Below are positions 1 through 5,159 of a DNA stretch of 6,038 nucleotides, in pieces. Within the stretch, counting starts at the first letter, position 1. Each line of letters opens with the position of its first letter. Source of the stretch: an uncultured cyanobacterium (GTDB lineage: Bacteria; Cyanobacteriota; Cyanobacteriia; Phormidesmidales; Phormidesmidaceae); the NCBI GenBank assembly GCA_938029995.1, contig CALHGI010000280.1, positions 1 to 6,038 on the forward strand, given 5' to 3'. The position numbers were made by a program, and so were the translations under genes. The notes beneath the pieces are model-generated. The model saw only the letters and a list, made by a program, of their open reading frames with translations. It had not been told where the DNA came from and did no database searches.

Positions 1-191
1 TGGCTGGCATTTGTCTACTGTGACCCCTCCTATGGTAGAAGATGCTACGGCGGCAATGGTGGCTGCATGGACTATGTAAAGCATTCATAGGAGGGCGTTG
101 GCATTGATGCTCTGTTTATGGAGCTATGTCTAATGCAACGTGGCCTGACGGTTAGCTGATAAAATCGTTAGGTTCTAATGGTGTCGCGGTC

Positions 192-830
192 TTGGGTGTA
201 GAACTTCGTAGCTACGTATATATTGACAATTTGCAACCACAGCACGCTGCTTATATGGGCAGCGTTTCTATTGGTTTCTTGCCATTGCCGGGGGATGCGT
301 CCCTGTGGGTTGAAATTTCCCCTGGCATTGAAATTAACCGCATTACGGATGTGGCTTTGAAGTCGGCTGTGGTCACCCCTGGCGTCCAGATCGTAGAGCG
401 ATTGTATGGTTTGCTGGAAATTCACTCCAGTAGCCAAGGTGAGGTGAAGGCTGCCGGTCAGGCGATTTTAGACGTCCTGGGTGTGAAAATACGTGATCGT
501 TTAAAGCCGCGTATGGTGTCTAGCCAGGTGATTCGTAATTTGGACCCGCACCATGTGCAGCTGATTAACCGTACCCGGCGGGGCAATATGATTTTGGCGG
601 GGCAAACCCTCTATGTCATGGAAGTGGAACCGGCCGCCTATGCATCGTTGGCGGCGAACGAAGCGGAAAAGGCGGCGCTGATTAATATTTTGCAGATTTC
701 ATCTATTGGTAGCTTTGGCCGTCTGTATCTCGGTGGAGCCGAGCGGGATATTTTAGCCGCTGCGCGGGCGGTGGAGGATTGTTTGGCCAATGTACCGGGG
801 CGCGATCGCAACACCCTACAGCTGGAATAG
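192..830 (+). CDS. ccmP: CcmP, tandem BMC-domain carboxysome shell protein
   Basis: This 212-residue protein is a shell component of the beta-carboxysome, the compartment that encloses RuBisCO and carbonic anhydrase. It has two bacterial microcompartment (BMC) domains in tandem, roughly residues 5-100 and 105-200. The repeat is visible: the [11 protein letters not shown] segment (68-78) followed by an Ala-rich helix matches [10 protein letters not shown] (173-182) followed by ILAAARAV. Known CcmP is about 213 residues and forms trimeric pseudohexamers that stack in pairs with a gated central pore. The Glu-Arg pair implicated in gating is present as E69-R70. The N-terminus GVELRSYVY fixes the start: the codon giving Met before it is TTG at 192, there is no in-frame ATG or GTG upstream before the TAG at 153, and no good ribosome site precedes it. 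It stands alone here rather than in a ccmKLMNO cluster, which is usual for ccmP. Recognition is confident; transported metabolites are not settled. Confidence 0.95.
   Translation: MGVELRSYVYIDNLQPQHAAYMGSVSIGFLPLPGDASLWVEISPGIEINRITDVALKSAVVTPGVQIVERLYGLLEIHSSSQGEVKAAGQAILDVLGVKIRDRLKPRMVSSQVIRNLDPHHVQLINRTRRGNMILAGQTLYVMEVEPAAYASLAANEAEKAALINILQISSIGSFGRLYLGGAERDILAAARAVEDCLANVPGRDRNTLQLE
802..809. repeat. HIP1 palindrome
   Basis: GCGATCGC near the 3' end of ccmP. HIP1 is strongly over-represented in many cyanobacterial genomes. Confidence 0.85.
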
Positions 831-838
831 GGCTCAAT

Positions 839-858
839 CCCGTCTAGGCGAGACAGGG
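839..858. terminator. Possible terminator hairpin between ccmP and the convergent regulator gene
   Basis: CCC-GTCT (839-845), a five-base loop and AGAC-A-GGG (851-858) form a seven-pair stem with one bulged A, nine bases after the ccmP stop. It lies between two convergent genes, where a bidirectional terminator is expected. Neither strand has a T-run after the stem, so it is not a textbook intrinsic terminator. A second short palindrome, CCCTATAGGG (876-885), overlaps the stop of the opposing gene. Confidence 0.35.
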
Positions 859-877
859 CCCAACCTGCGTGACTACC

Positions 878-2368
878 CTATAGGGGGTCGGCTAAAACCT
901 TGCGGGCTAATTGTTTTTTAGCGAGACTTCCCAGGGTTTTCATCGCCTGATTAATATCCTCCGACCAGGGGAGTCCGGTATTCAAGCGGAAACAATTTTG
1001 ATACCCATTCGAGGCGGAAAACATGGGGCCAGGGGCGATGCTGATATTATGTTGGATCGCCGATTCAAATAGCTCTAGGGCATCAAACCCACCGGTAATG
1101 TCGACCCACAAGATATGGCCGCCATCGGGGCGCGTTACCCTCGTCTCGGGGGGGAAATAGTCTAAAATTGCTTGCAACATACGGTTCATTTGTTGCTGAT
1201 AGGTGCGGCACAAACTGCGCAGGTGACGGTCGTAGCCCCCATTGGCAAAGAATGCCGCCACCGCTAGCTGGGGGGCTGTTGCCGTCATGTGGCTAACAAC
1301 CACCTTCATATGTTCCACCTGTTGTTGATAGCGTCCCGCAATGCACCAGCCCACCCGAAAGCCGGGGGACAGGGTTTTGCTCACCGATGAGCAGTAGATG
1401 ACCCGGCCTTGGGTATCAAAGGCTTTGATGGCTTTGGGACGGTCACCCTCAAAGTTTAGATCGCCATAGACATCATCCTCAATTAAGGGCACATCATACT
1501 GATTGAGCAAATCGACAATTGCCTTTTTTTTGCCATCGTCCATGCAGCTGCCGATGGGGTTGCTAAAATTTGATACCAGAAAACAGGCTGCCACTGATTG
1601 ATTTTCTAGGGCCGATTGCAGGGCGCTTAAGGAAATTCCCTCCCGTGGATGGGTGGGCAGCTCCAGGGCATTTAACCCAAGGGAATTCATGGCTTCTAGC
1701 ACCGCGTAGTATGAGGGAGACTCTATTACTACCGTATCCCCTGCCTGGGTGACGGTGCGGAGGGCCAGGTAGTATGCTTCTGTTGCTCCGGCTGTGGCGA
1801 TGACGTGATCTGGTGCCACAGAACAGCCTGCGTTGAGCATGCGCTTGGCCACTTCTCTCCGTAGGGGTTCACAGCCGGGAACCGTGCTGTAGGAATGGGT
1901 GGCAATGGGGTCGGCCCGCATCACCTGACCCATTAAGCGGTTGAGGGTATTGACGGGAAAGTTCTCCACCCCAGGCACCGCCGCTCCCAGTTGAATGATC
2001 TTGGGGGATTGGCCCATGCGCAGCAGCTGCAGCATGAGGGAGATGTCCACGGGGCGCACCTGGGGGGGCGGAGTGGACTGTGATGGCTCATTGGGCAGGG
2101 CTAGGGCCGTAGCTTTGACGTAATAGCCTGACTGGGGGCGGGCGGTGATGATGCCGCGATCCTCTAGGAGGCGGTAGGCTTCGAGGACGGTGGACATGCT
2201 CACCGATAGCTGTTGCTTTAGTTTGCGGACGGAGGGTAGGCGATCTCCTGGGGCCAGGGTGCCCTCACGAATGAGGGATTGTATTCGATCTGCGACCTGT
2301 TCATAAAGGGTTTGGCCAGTGCCCACGGTGAGGGGAGAAAGCTTTGGGGGGAGCTGTTTGTGGGCCAT
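878..2368 (-). CDS. MocR/GabR-type regulator: GntR winged helix fused to a fold-type I aminotransferase domain
   Basis: This is a transcription factor in which a GntR-type winged helix-turn-helix (about residues 18-85; LYEQVADRIQSLI, GDRLPSVRKL, STVLEAYRLLEDRGII) is joined by a Pro-rich linker (about 92-106) to a PLP-binding aminotransferase domain (about 120-480). Key PLP residues are present: the Schiff-base lysine in SSVSKTLSPGFRVGW (K331), the asparagine of NPIG (N270), Asp and Tyr of EDDVYGD (D299, Y301), and the carboxylate-binding arginine of FRLNTG (R461). Family members generally sense PLP or an amino-compound adduct and often lack real transaminase activity. I chose the ATG at 2368 (496 residues) because AGGA sits 8 nt upstream; a GTG at 2428 would add 20 residues with no ribosome site. 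No pdx, gab or amino-acid gene is nearby, so the target is unknown. A plain aminotransferase is excluded by the N-terminal DNA-binding domain. Confidence 0.93.
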   Translation of the reverse strand: MAHKQLPPKLSPLTVGTGQTLYEQVADRIQSLIREGTLAPGDRLPSVRKLKQQLSVSMSTVLEAYRLLEDRGIITARPQSGYYVKATALALPNEPSQSTPPPQVRPVDISLMLQLLRMGQSPKIIQLGAAVPGVENFPVNTLNRLMGQVMRADPIATHSYSTVPGCEPLRREVAKRMLNAGCSVAPDHVIATAGATEAYYLALRTVTQAGDTVVIESPSYYAVLEAMNSLGLNALELPTHPREGISLSALQSALENQSVAACFLVSNFSNPIGSCMDDGKKKAIVDLLNQYDVPLIEDDVYGDLNFEGDRPKAIKAFDTQGRVIYCSSVSKTLSPGFRVGWCIAGRYQQQVEHMKVVVSHMTATAPQLAVAAFFANGGYDRHLRSLCRTYQQQMNRMLQAILDYFPPETRVTRPDGGHILWVDITGGFDALELFESAIQHNISIAPGPMFSASNGYQNCFRLNTGLPWSEDINQAMKTLGSLAKKQLARKVLADPL

Positions 2369-2376
2369 GGGGACAA

Positions 2377-2380
2377 TCCT
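2377..2380 (-). promoter_or_regulatory. Ribosome binding site that decides the regulator gene start
   Basis: Read on the minus strand this is AGGA, 8 nt before the ATG at 2368. The alternative GTG start at 2428 has no comparable site, so the shorter 496-residue product is preferred. Confidence 0.55.
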
Positions 2381-2450
2381 GATGGAGGGCACCTGTGCTG
2401 TTGAGTCCCTGGGGACCCTGTTGAGCACAGTTGGGCATACAAAGAACCAG

Positions 2451-2475
2451 TACAGTTTATTTTCGGTTCACTGTA
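2451..2475. promoter_or_regulatory. Inverted repeat TACAGT-N13-ACTGTA, candidate operator
   Basis: TACAGT at 2451-2456 and its exact reverse complement ACTGTA at 2470-2475 are separated by 13 AT-rich bases, giving about 19 bp between half-site centres, near two helical turns. The repeat lies 83-107 bp upstream of the regulator ATG in a divergent intergenic region, where GntR-family proteins often bind to control themselves. No convincing -35/-10 pair could be placed in either direction. The role as an operator is inference. Confidence 0.3.
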
Positions 2476-2544
2476 TTCATAGCAATTTACCTTAACTGGG
2501 TCTGTTCTGGTTTGTTTTTTTTCGCGAGAATACAACCATGAACT

Positions 2545-2570
2545 GCGGCCACGGATTGATCATGGGCCGC
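2545..2570 (+). promoter_or_regulatory. GCGGCC/GGCCGC stem just upstream of the small conserved gene
   Basis: GCGGCC (2545-2550) and GGCCGC (2565-2570) are perfect complements around a 14-base loop. A competing stem, CCATGA (2536-2541) with TCATGG (2560-2565), shares bases with it, so the two folds exclude each other. The GC stem ends 7 bases before the GGAG ribosome site at 2578. If transcribed, it would be in the 5' leader of the small gene and could influence its translation; it could equally be a DNA-level site. Confidence 0.3.
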
Positions 2571-2577
2571 GATTGAT

Positions 2578-2581
2578 GGAG
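2578..2581 (+). promoter_or_regulatory. Ribosome binding site that decides the small gene start
   Basis: GGAG lies 9 nt before the ATG at 2591. The in-frame TTG at 2573 and ATG at 2576 lie before or at this site and have no purine-rich stretch at a suitable distance, so 2591 is preferred. Confidence 0.5.
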
Positions 2582-2590
2582 ACGCATTTG

Positions 2591-2896
2591 ATGAAATTCC
2601 AGCGTACGTTATCTCAGCCCTATGTTATTTTGCCTGGGGACTTGGACCCATCGTCGGCTGAACAGTCGGGGAATGATGGTGTTTGGCAGCGTTTTGTTGA
2701 TTTTTTCTCCCTGGATACGTTCTGTAGTTCTCTCTTGAAGTTTGCTACGGGGTCGGAGGGGCCCATGGTCAGAAAGCGGTGCGATCGCAACGGGGACATT
2801 GCTTATACGATTTATGACCCTGTGACTCAACAACAATCTGGCTGGTTATCGGAAGCTGAGGCCAGGACTTGGTTAGAGCAACGATATTATCAGTAG
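2591..2896 (+). CDS. Small conserved cyanobacterial protein of unknown function
   Basis: This 101-residue soluble protein has no signal peptide or membrane segment. Its C-terminal 40 residues (about 60-100) carry a pattern I recognise from uncharacterised short cyanobacterial proteins: VRKxCDRNG, then YDPVT, then a Ser-Glu-containing turn and WLEQRYY at the end. The first 55 residues are less distinctive, with a hydrophobic/aromatic stretch at 32-50 (VWQRFVDFF, LLKFA) that could be an amphipathic helix. A HIP1 palindrome lies inside the gene at the CDRN codons. The start at 2591 is chosen for its GGAG site; starts at 2576 or 2573 would add five or six residues. It is divergent from the MocR-type regulator and convergent with the mrp operon, so neither neighbour establishes its job. 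It is a real gene by pattern and coding character, but I assign no function. Confidence 0.8.
   Translation: MKFQRTLSQPYVILPGDLDPSSAEQSGNDGVWQRFVDFFSLDTFCSSLLKFATGSEGPMVRKRCDRNGDIAYTIYDPVTQQQSGWLSEAEARTWLEQRYYQ
2781..2788. repeat. HIP1 palindrome
   Basis: GCGATCGC within the small conserved gene, coding for part of its CDRN motif. Confidence 0.85.
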
Positions 2897-2900
2897 GCTA

Positions 2901-2936
2901 GGGCTGTGTTTCGCCTCGGCTGTTGTGGGCGAGCCC
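2901..2936. terminator. Possible bulged hairpin between the small gene and the end of the mrp operon
   Basis: GGGC (2901-2904) pairs with GCCC (2933-2936), and TCGCC (2911-2915) pairs with GGCGA (2928-2932), leaving a six-base bulge and a 12-base loop. It occupies most of the 66-bp gap between two convergent stop codons, where transcription must end from both sides. No T-run follows on either strand, so assignment as a terminator is tentative. Confidence 0.25.
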
Positions 2937-2962
2937 CATGGACGCTGCGGATACACGTTTTG

Positions 2963-3625
2963 CTATAACAGGCCTCGATAGCGAATGAAGATGAGAATTG
3001 CGGCCCATGAACCTAGGGCGACTTTGATGGCGACTAAAATATTTAGCAATGGGATCCAACCGCCGCTGAGTAGGGTGCCTAATTCCCGGTGGGGGAGTTC
3101 TAGTCCAATGAGGTTGAGGGTTGCGATCGCAATAAAAACCAAAACCGACACCTTTTCCCAGGTGGCCGCATGCCAGCGCTGATATACCGCTTCCATCCAA
3201 TCGGTCGAAGACGTAATGGCCACCAAGCCAATGGCTGTTCCCCCGGCTACCCCAGCAGCGAAACCTCCCCCCGGACTGAGGTGGCCCCGCAGCGCCAGCT
3301 CAACACTCACCAAGGCGGCAATGGTCGCCCCCAGGCTGGCAAGCACCACCGAAGGCTGATCCGTAAATTGGTGAACTTTAGCGGACGGTTGTTCATCGGC
3401 CAACAAAAAACGCACCCCCATAATGGCAATGGAAAACACGACAACTTCAAAGATGGTGTCATAGAGCCGATTCCTAAAAATAATGCCTGACACCGCATTA
3501 GGGACACCGCTTTCTTGCACAATCGTTTCAACCATCACCAGTTCCGTAGAACCTAGCTCCGGCGTAGGAAAGACCAACATCTTGATATATAGGGCAAGAC
3601 CCGCTGCAAGATAAATCCATTTCAT
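2963..3625 (-). CDS. mrpB: Mrp antiporter subunit B (MbhE-like segment plus MnhB domain)
   Basis: This 220-residue membrane protein is a subunit of the Mrp Na+(K+)/H+ antiporter complex of the cytoplasmic membrane. The C-terminal part (about 88-215) is an MnhB domain with its hallmark RGHLSPGGGFAAG (113-125) and the later GTLLSGGWIPLLN segment (183-195). The N-terminal part (about 40-75; VPNAVSGIIFRNRLYDT followed by a hydrophobic helix) resembles the MbhE-like segment that in full-size MrpA proteins forms the extreme C-terminus. The product is therefore larger than a minimal MrpB of about 140 residues. Around six membrane helices can be picked out. The ATG at 3625 has no clear ribosome site; the internal Met16 is the only early alternative. 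It is the last gene of the operon, 42 nt after mrpA and in the same frame, with the mrpA TGA as the only stop between them. Confidence 0.88.
   Translation of the reverse strand: MKWIYLAAGLALYIKMLVFPTPELGSTELVMVETIVQESGVPNAVSGIIFRNRLYDTIFEVVVFSIAIMGVRFLLADEQPSAKVHQFTDQPSVVLASLGATIAALVSVELALRGHLSPGGGFAAGVAGGTAIGLVAITSSTDWMEAVYQRWHAATWEKVSVLVFIAIATLNLIGLELPHRELGTLLSGGWIPLLNILVAIKVALGSWAAILIFIRYRGLL
3123..3130. repeat. HIP1 palindrome
   Basis: GCGATCGC within mrpB, in the codons of a membrane helix. Confidence 0.85.
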
Positions 3626-3667
3626 GGTGGAGAGTGAATACCTATAAAAATCGCGAACTAATCCGTA

Positions 3668-4228
3668 TCAGACTGTCTTATCCTGCTGTTTGACCCGATC
3701 GACATCGATGTATGTTGATCCTAGGGTGGGGAGCTCGGCCTGTATGATGTCATGCAGCCGTTGAATGCGGATTTGCAACGACTCTGAAAGCCCATGGGTG
3801 CCATGGATTTCCTTCTCCATCAACGCGTTGGTCAAGGCTGCTTGATCTGGGTAGGTCAACAGTTCTACCCGCATGTGATACTTGGTTAAAACTGGGTTTA
3901 AGTTGGCCAATAAGGGGGCCAACTCTCTTCTCTTTTTGATGCCGATGGAGGACCCGTCAGCATCGGGCGTCTCTTCTAGCACCCCTAGTCGCATACTCAT
4001 GGATGACCGCACCGCGACAGCGTATAGGGTAATCGATAGCATGGTGCCCACGAGCGCCTCGGTCAGGGCCACATCTGCCGCCCCAAAGAGTGCATAGATC
4101 AGGGCTGATATCGCCCCTAAAATACCTCGAATCACCAACGCATGGTACGGATTGATTTGAGATACCAGTAGCCCCGCCGTCAGGGGCAAGAGGGCGGTCA
4201 TGGCAATGAGATAAAAATCTTCAGTCAT
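3668..4228 (-). CDS. mrpA: Mrp antiporter subunit A, short cyanobacterial form (DUF4040/MbhD-like)
   Basis: This 186-residue protein corresponds only to the MbhD-like (DUF4040) part of classical MrpA, which elsewhere follows a large NuoL-like antiporter domain. Residues 5-80 hold about three membrane helices, including the family signature GAADVALTEALVGTML (49-64) with D52 and E57. From about 85 to the end is a charged, soluble tail (KKRRELAPLL near 98-107, VELLTYP 121-127) with no membrane segment, probably cytoplasmic and of unknown role. The NuoL-like domain is not lost by frameshift: the gene starts cleanly at ATG 4228, overlapping the mrpG stop by 8 nt, with AAGGA 4 nt upstream. Known cyanobacterial mrp clusters also have a short gene in this position called mrpA. 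A start at 4264 would be longer but unsupported. The family call is firm; the gene name follows cyanobacterial usage. Confidence 0.85.
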   Translation of the reverse strand: MTEDFYLIAMTALLPLTAGLLVSQINPYHALVIRGILGAISALIYALFGAADVALTEALVGTMLSITLYAVAVRSSMSMRLGVLEETPDADGSSIGIKKRRELAPLLANLNPVLTKYHMRVELLTYPDQAALTNALMEKEIHGTHGLSESLQIRIQRLHDIIQAELPTLGSTYIDVDRVKQQDKTV

Positions 4229-4499
4229 GCTGTCCTTCCCCACTAGAACAATAGGCCAACACATAGCCCAATACCGTATTCCAAATAGCCAGAGAAATCA
4301 GTGCCAACAGCAACAGGGGCCATTCTTGAGGTAGCTTTAGCCAAAGCCCCACCAGAAGTACCATGGACCCCAGGGTATCCGACACCGACAAACTGTGCAG
4401 TTTGAATAAAACCGACCGATTGCCCACCAGGGGAAATGTGCCCCAAAACCAAAAAATAATGCCCACGGTAAAACAAACGTGGCTGGCGATATTAATCAT
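4221..4499 (-). CDS. mrpG: Mrp antiporter subunit G
   Basis: This 92-residue membrane protein is the MnhG/PhaG-type small subunit of the Mrp cation/proton antiporter. Three hydrophobic helices are visible (about 5-24, 42-57 and 60-83). The diagnostic segment is FKLHSLSVSDTLGSMVLLVG (32-51), matching the RLHA...DTLG pattern of the family. Its length is typical to slightly short. The ATG at 4499 overlaps the mrpF stop as ATGATTAA (8 nt), and a strong GGAGGAAGG ribosome site lies 8 nt upstream inside mrpF. Its own stop overlaps the mrpA start in the same way, so translation is probably coupled along the F-G-A stretch. Confidence 0.9.
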   Translation of the reverse strand: MINIASHVCFTVGIIFWFWGTFPLVGNRSVLFKLHSLSVSDTLGSMVLLVGLWLKLPQEWPLLLLALISLAIWNTVLGYVLAYCSSGEGQHD

Positions 4500-4761
4500 A
4501 GGATCTACCTTCCTCCAGATTCATCCGTCTGAGAATATGGGCCAGTAACATCAAGGATGCATTGCCTAAACTCAAGATTAAGACCCCCACCATCCCAATC
4601 ATCCAGTCATCCCGAACCACGGAAATGGCCAGAATCATCATGGCTGTTTTGGTTGCAATGCTGGCAAATGCCAACATTGTTTGCCAGATGTCCTCATCTT
4701 GATAGGCCTCGTAAATTGGAATCAACAGGGCCAAAATCATCGCTATTAATAATCCGTTCAT
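4492..4761 (-). CDS. mrpF: Mrp antiporter subunit F
   Basis: This 89-residue membrane protein fits the MnhF/PhaF small subunit: three hydrophobic helices (about 2-18, 28-48 and 53-76), with short acidic or basic turns DED (22-24) and RDD (50-52) between them. Sequence match to textbook MrpF is weak, since the usual DRVVALD-type segment is only recognisable as DIWQTMLAFASI. The call therefore rests largely on position between mrpE and mrpG plus size and topology. The ATG at 4761 is chosen over an upstream in-frame TTG (4785) because GGAGG lies 8 nt before it. It begins 2 nt after the mrpE stop and overlaps the mrpG start by 8 nt. Confidence 0.82.
   Translation of the reverse strand: MNGLLIAMILALLIPIYEAYQDEDIWQTMLAFASIATKTAMMILAISVVRDDWMIGMVGVLILSLGNASLMLLAHILRRMNLEEGRSYD
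4508..4516 (-). promoter_or_regulatory. Strong ribosome binding site for mrpG inside mrpF
   Basis: On the minus strand this reads GGAGGAAGG, 8 nt before the mrpG ATG at 4499 and wholly within the mrpF coding region. It suggests independent initiation of mrpG in addition to coupling through the overlap. Confidence 0.6.
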
Positions 4762-4763
4762 GG

Positions 4764-5159
4764 TTATCGCCTCCGTTTGACCCAATGGACGTCATGCCAG
4801 CCCGTCTCATGGTGTTTAACCACAATGGACTTGGGGGTAAAGGTAATTAAAAAGATGTCTAAAAAGATGAGGCCCGGTGTCCGTCGAGGTTTGCTCGGCT
4901 CTTGGGTAATCTCCTCATATTTATGGGGGTGCAGTATCATTTCCACCGCTTCCCCATAGGCCTTAGGAATGGCCATGAGAATTTCCCACAGAATGTGCAG
5001 CCAATCCTTCAACACCGTCGGGGCTCCATAACATCTTGGCCCTAAGGTGGGCAATAGACATGAAATTCCAATACCCATCAGGATATTGGCCCAACTCCCA
5101 TCGGCAGTGAGCAAAAACCACAGGGTTAATCGCAGGACTAGATCGCGATAGCCAATCAT
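4764..5159 (-). CDS. mrpE: Mrp antiporter subunit E
   Basis: This 131-residue protein is the MnhE-type subunit of the Mrp antiporter. Residues 8-40 form two closely spaced membrane helices, with the typical WFLLTADGSWANILMGIG pattern (14-31) following a basic N-terminus. A further hydrophobic segment (48-66, WLHILWEILMAIPKAY) and a cytoplasmic C-terminal domain with TPGLIFLDIFL and FTPKSIVV (94-114) match the family's conserved TPGT-V-D pattern loosely. It ends in an unusually basic HWVKRRR. The start is the ATG at 5159, which overlaps the mrpD stop as ATGA (4 nt), a classic coupling arrangement; an in-frame TTG at 5174 would add only five residues. It stops 2 nt before mrpF. Confidence 0.9.
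   Translation of the reverse strand: MIGYRDLVLRLTLWFLLTADGSWANILMGIGISCLLPTLGPRCYGAPTVLKDWLHILWEILMAIPKAYGEAVEMILHPHKYEEITQEPSKPRRTPGLIFLDIFLITFTPKSIVVKHHETGWHDVHWVKRRR
4770..4774 (-). promoter_or_regulatory. Ribosome binding site that decides the mrpF start
   Basis: On the minus strand this is GGAGG, 8 nt before the ATG at 4761 and inside the last codons of mrpE. It favours this ATG over the upstream TTG at 4785. Confidence 0.6.

Noticed and set aside
2..79. Open frame running in from the left edge on the + strand, ending at TAA 77-79 (Ala/Met-rich end)
   Set aside because: Only 25 codons, and the +1 frame is also open to 88-90. Neither tail resembles a family I can name, so an upstream partial gene cannot be supported.
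1..84. Minus-strand open frame starting with ATG at 84 and running off the left edge (MLYIVHAATIAAVASS...)
   Set aside because: It reads like a plausible N-terminus, but has no ribosome site and is too short to recognise; it competes with + strand frames over the same bases.
88..133. AGGAGGG followed by TTG/ATG and a nine- to twelve-codon frame ending at TAA 131
   Set aside because: The ribosome site looks good but the peptide is tiny and has no recognisable character; likely chance.
91..191. Promoter search ahead of ccmP (TTGGCA at 98-103, TCTAAT at 129-134, GATAAA at 158-163)
   Set aside because: No -35/-10 pair had acceptable spacing, so no promoter is annotated.
2515..2522. Run of eight T residues in the divergent intergenic region
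   Set aside because: No stem precedes it on the + strand and no gene ends there, so it is not a terminator; a slippage or promoter role could not be supported.
2218..2535. 105-codon minus-strand open frame overlapping the regulator's 5' end
   Set aside because: It is out of frame with the strongly supported regulator, is Pro/Ser-rich with no family character, and is best explained as a shadow.
3170..3490. 106-codon + strand open frame opposite mrpB
   Set aside because: Composition rich in Gly, Arg and Pro is typical of an antisense shadow; mrpB on the other strand has clear domain motifs.
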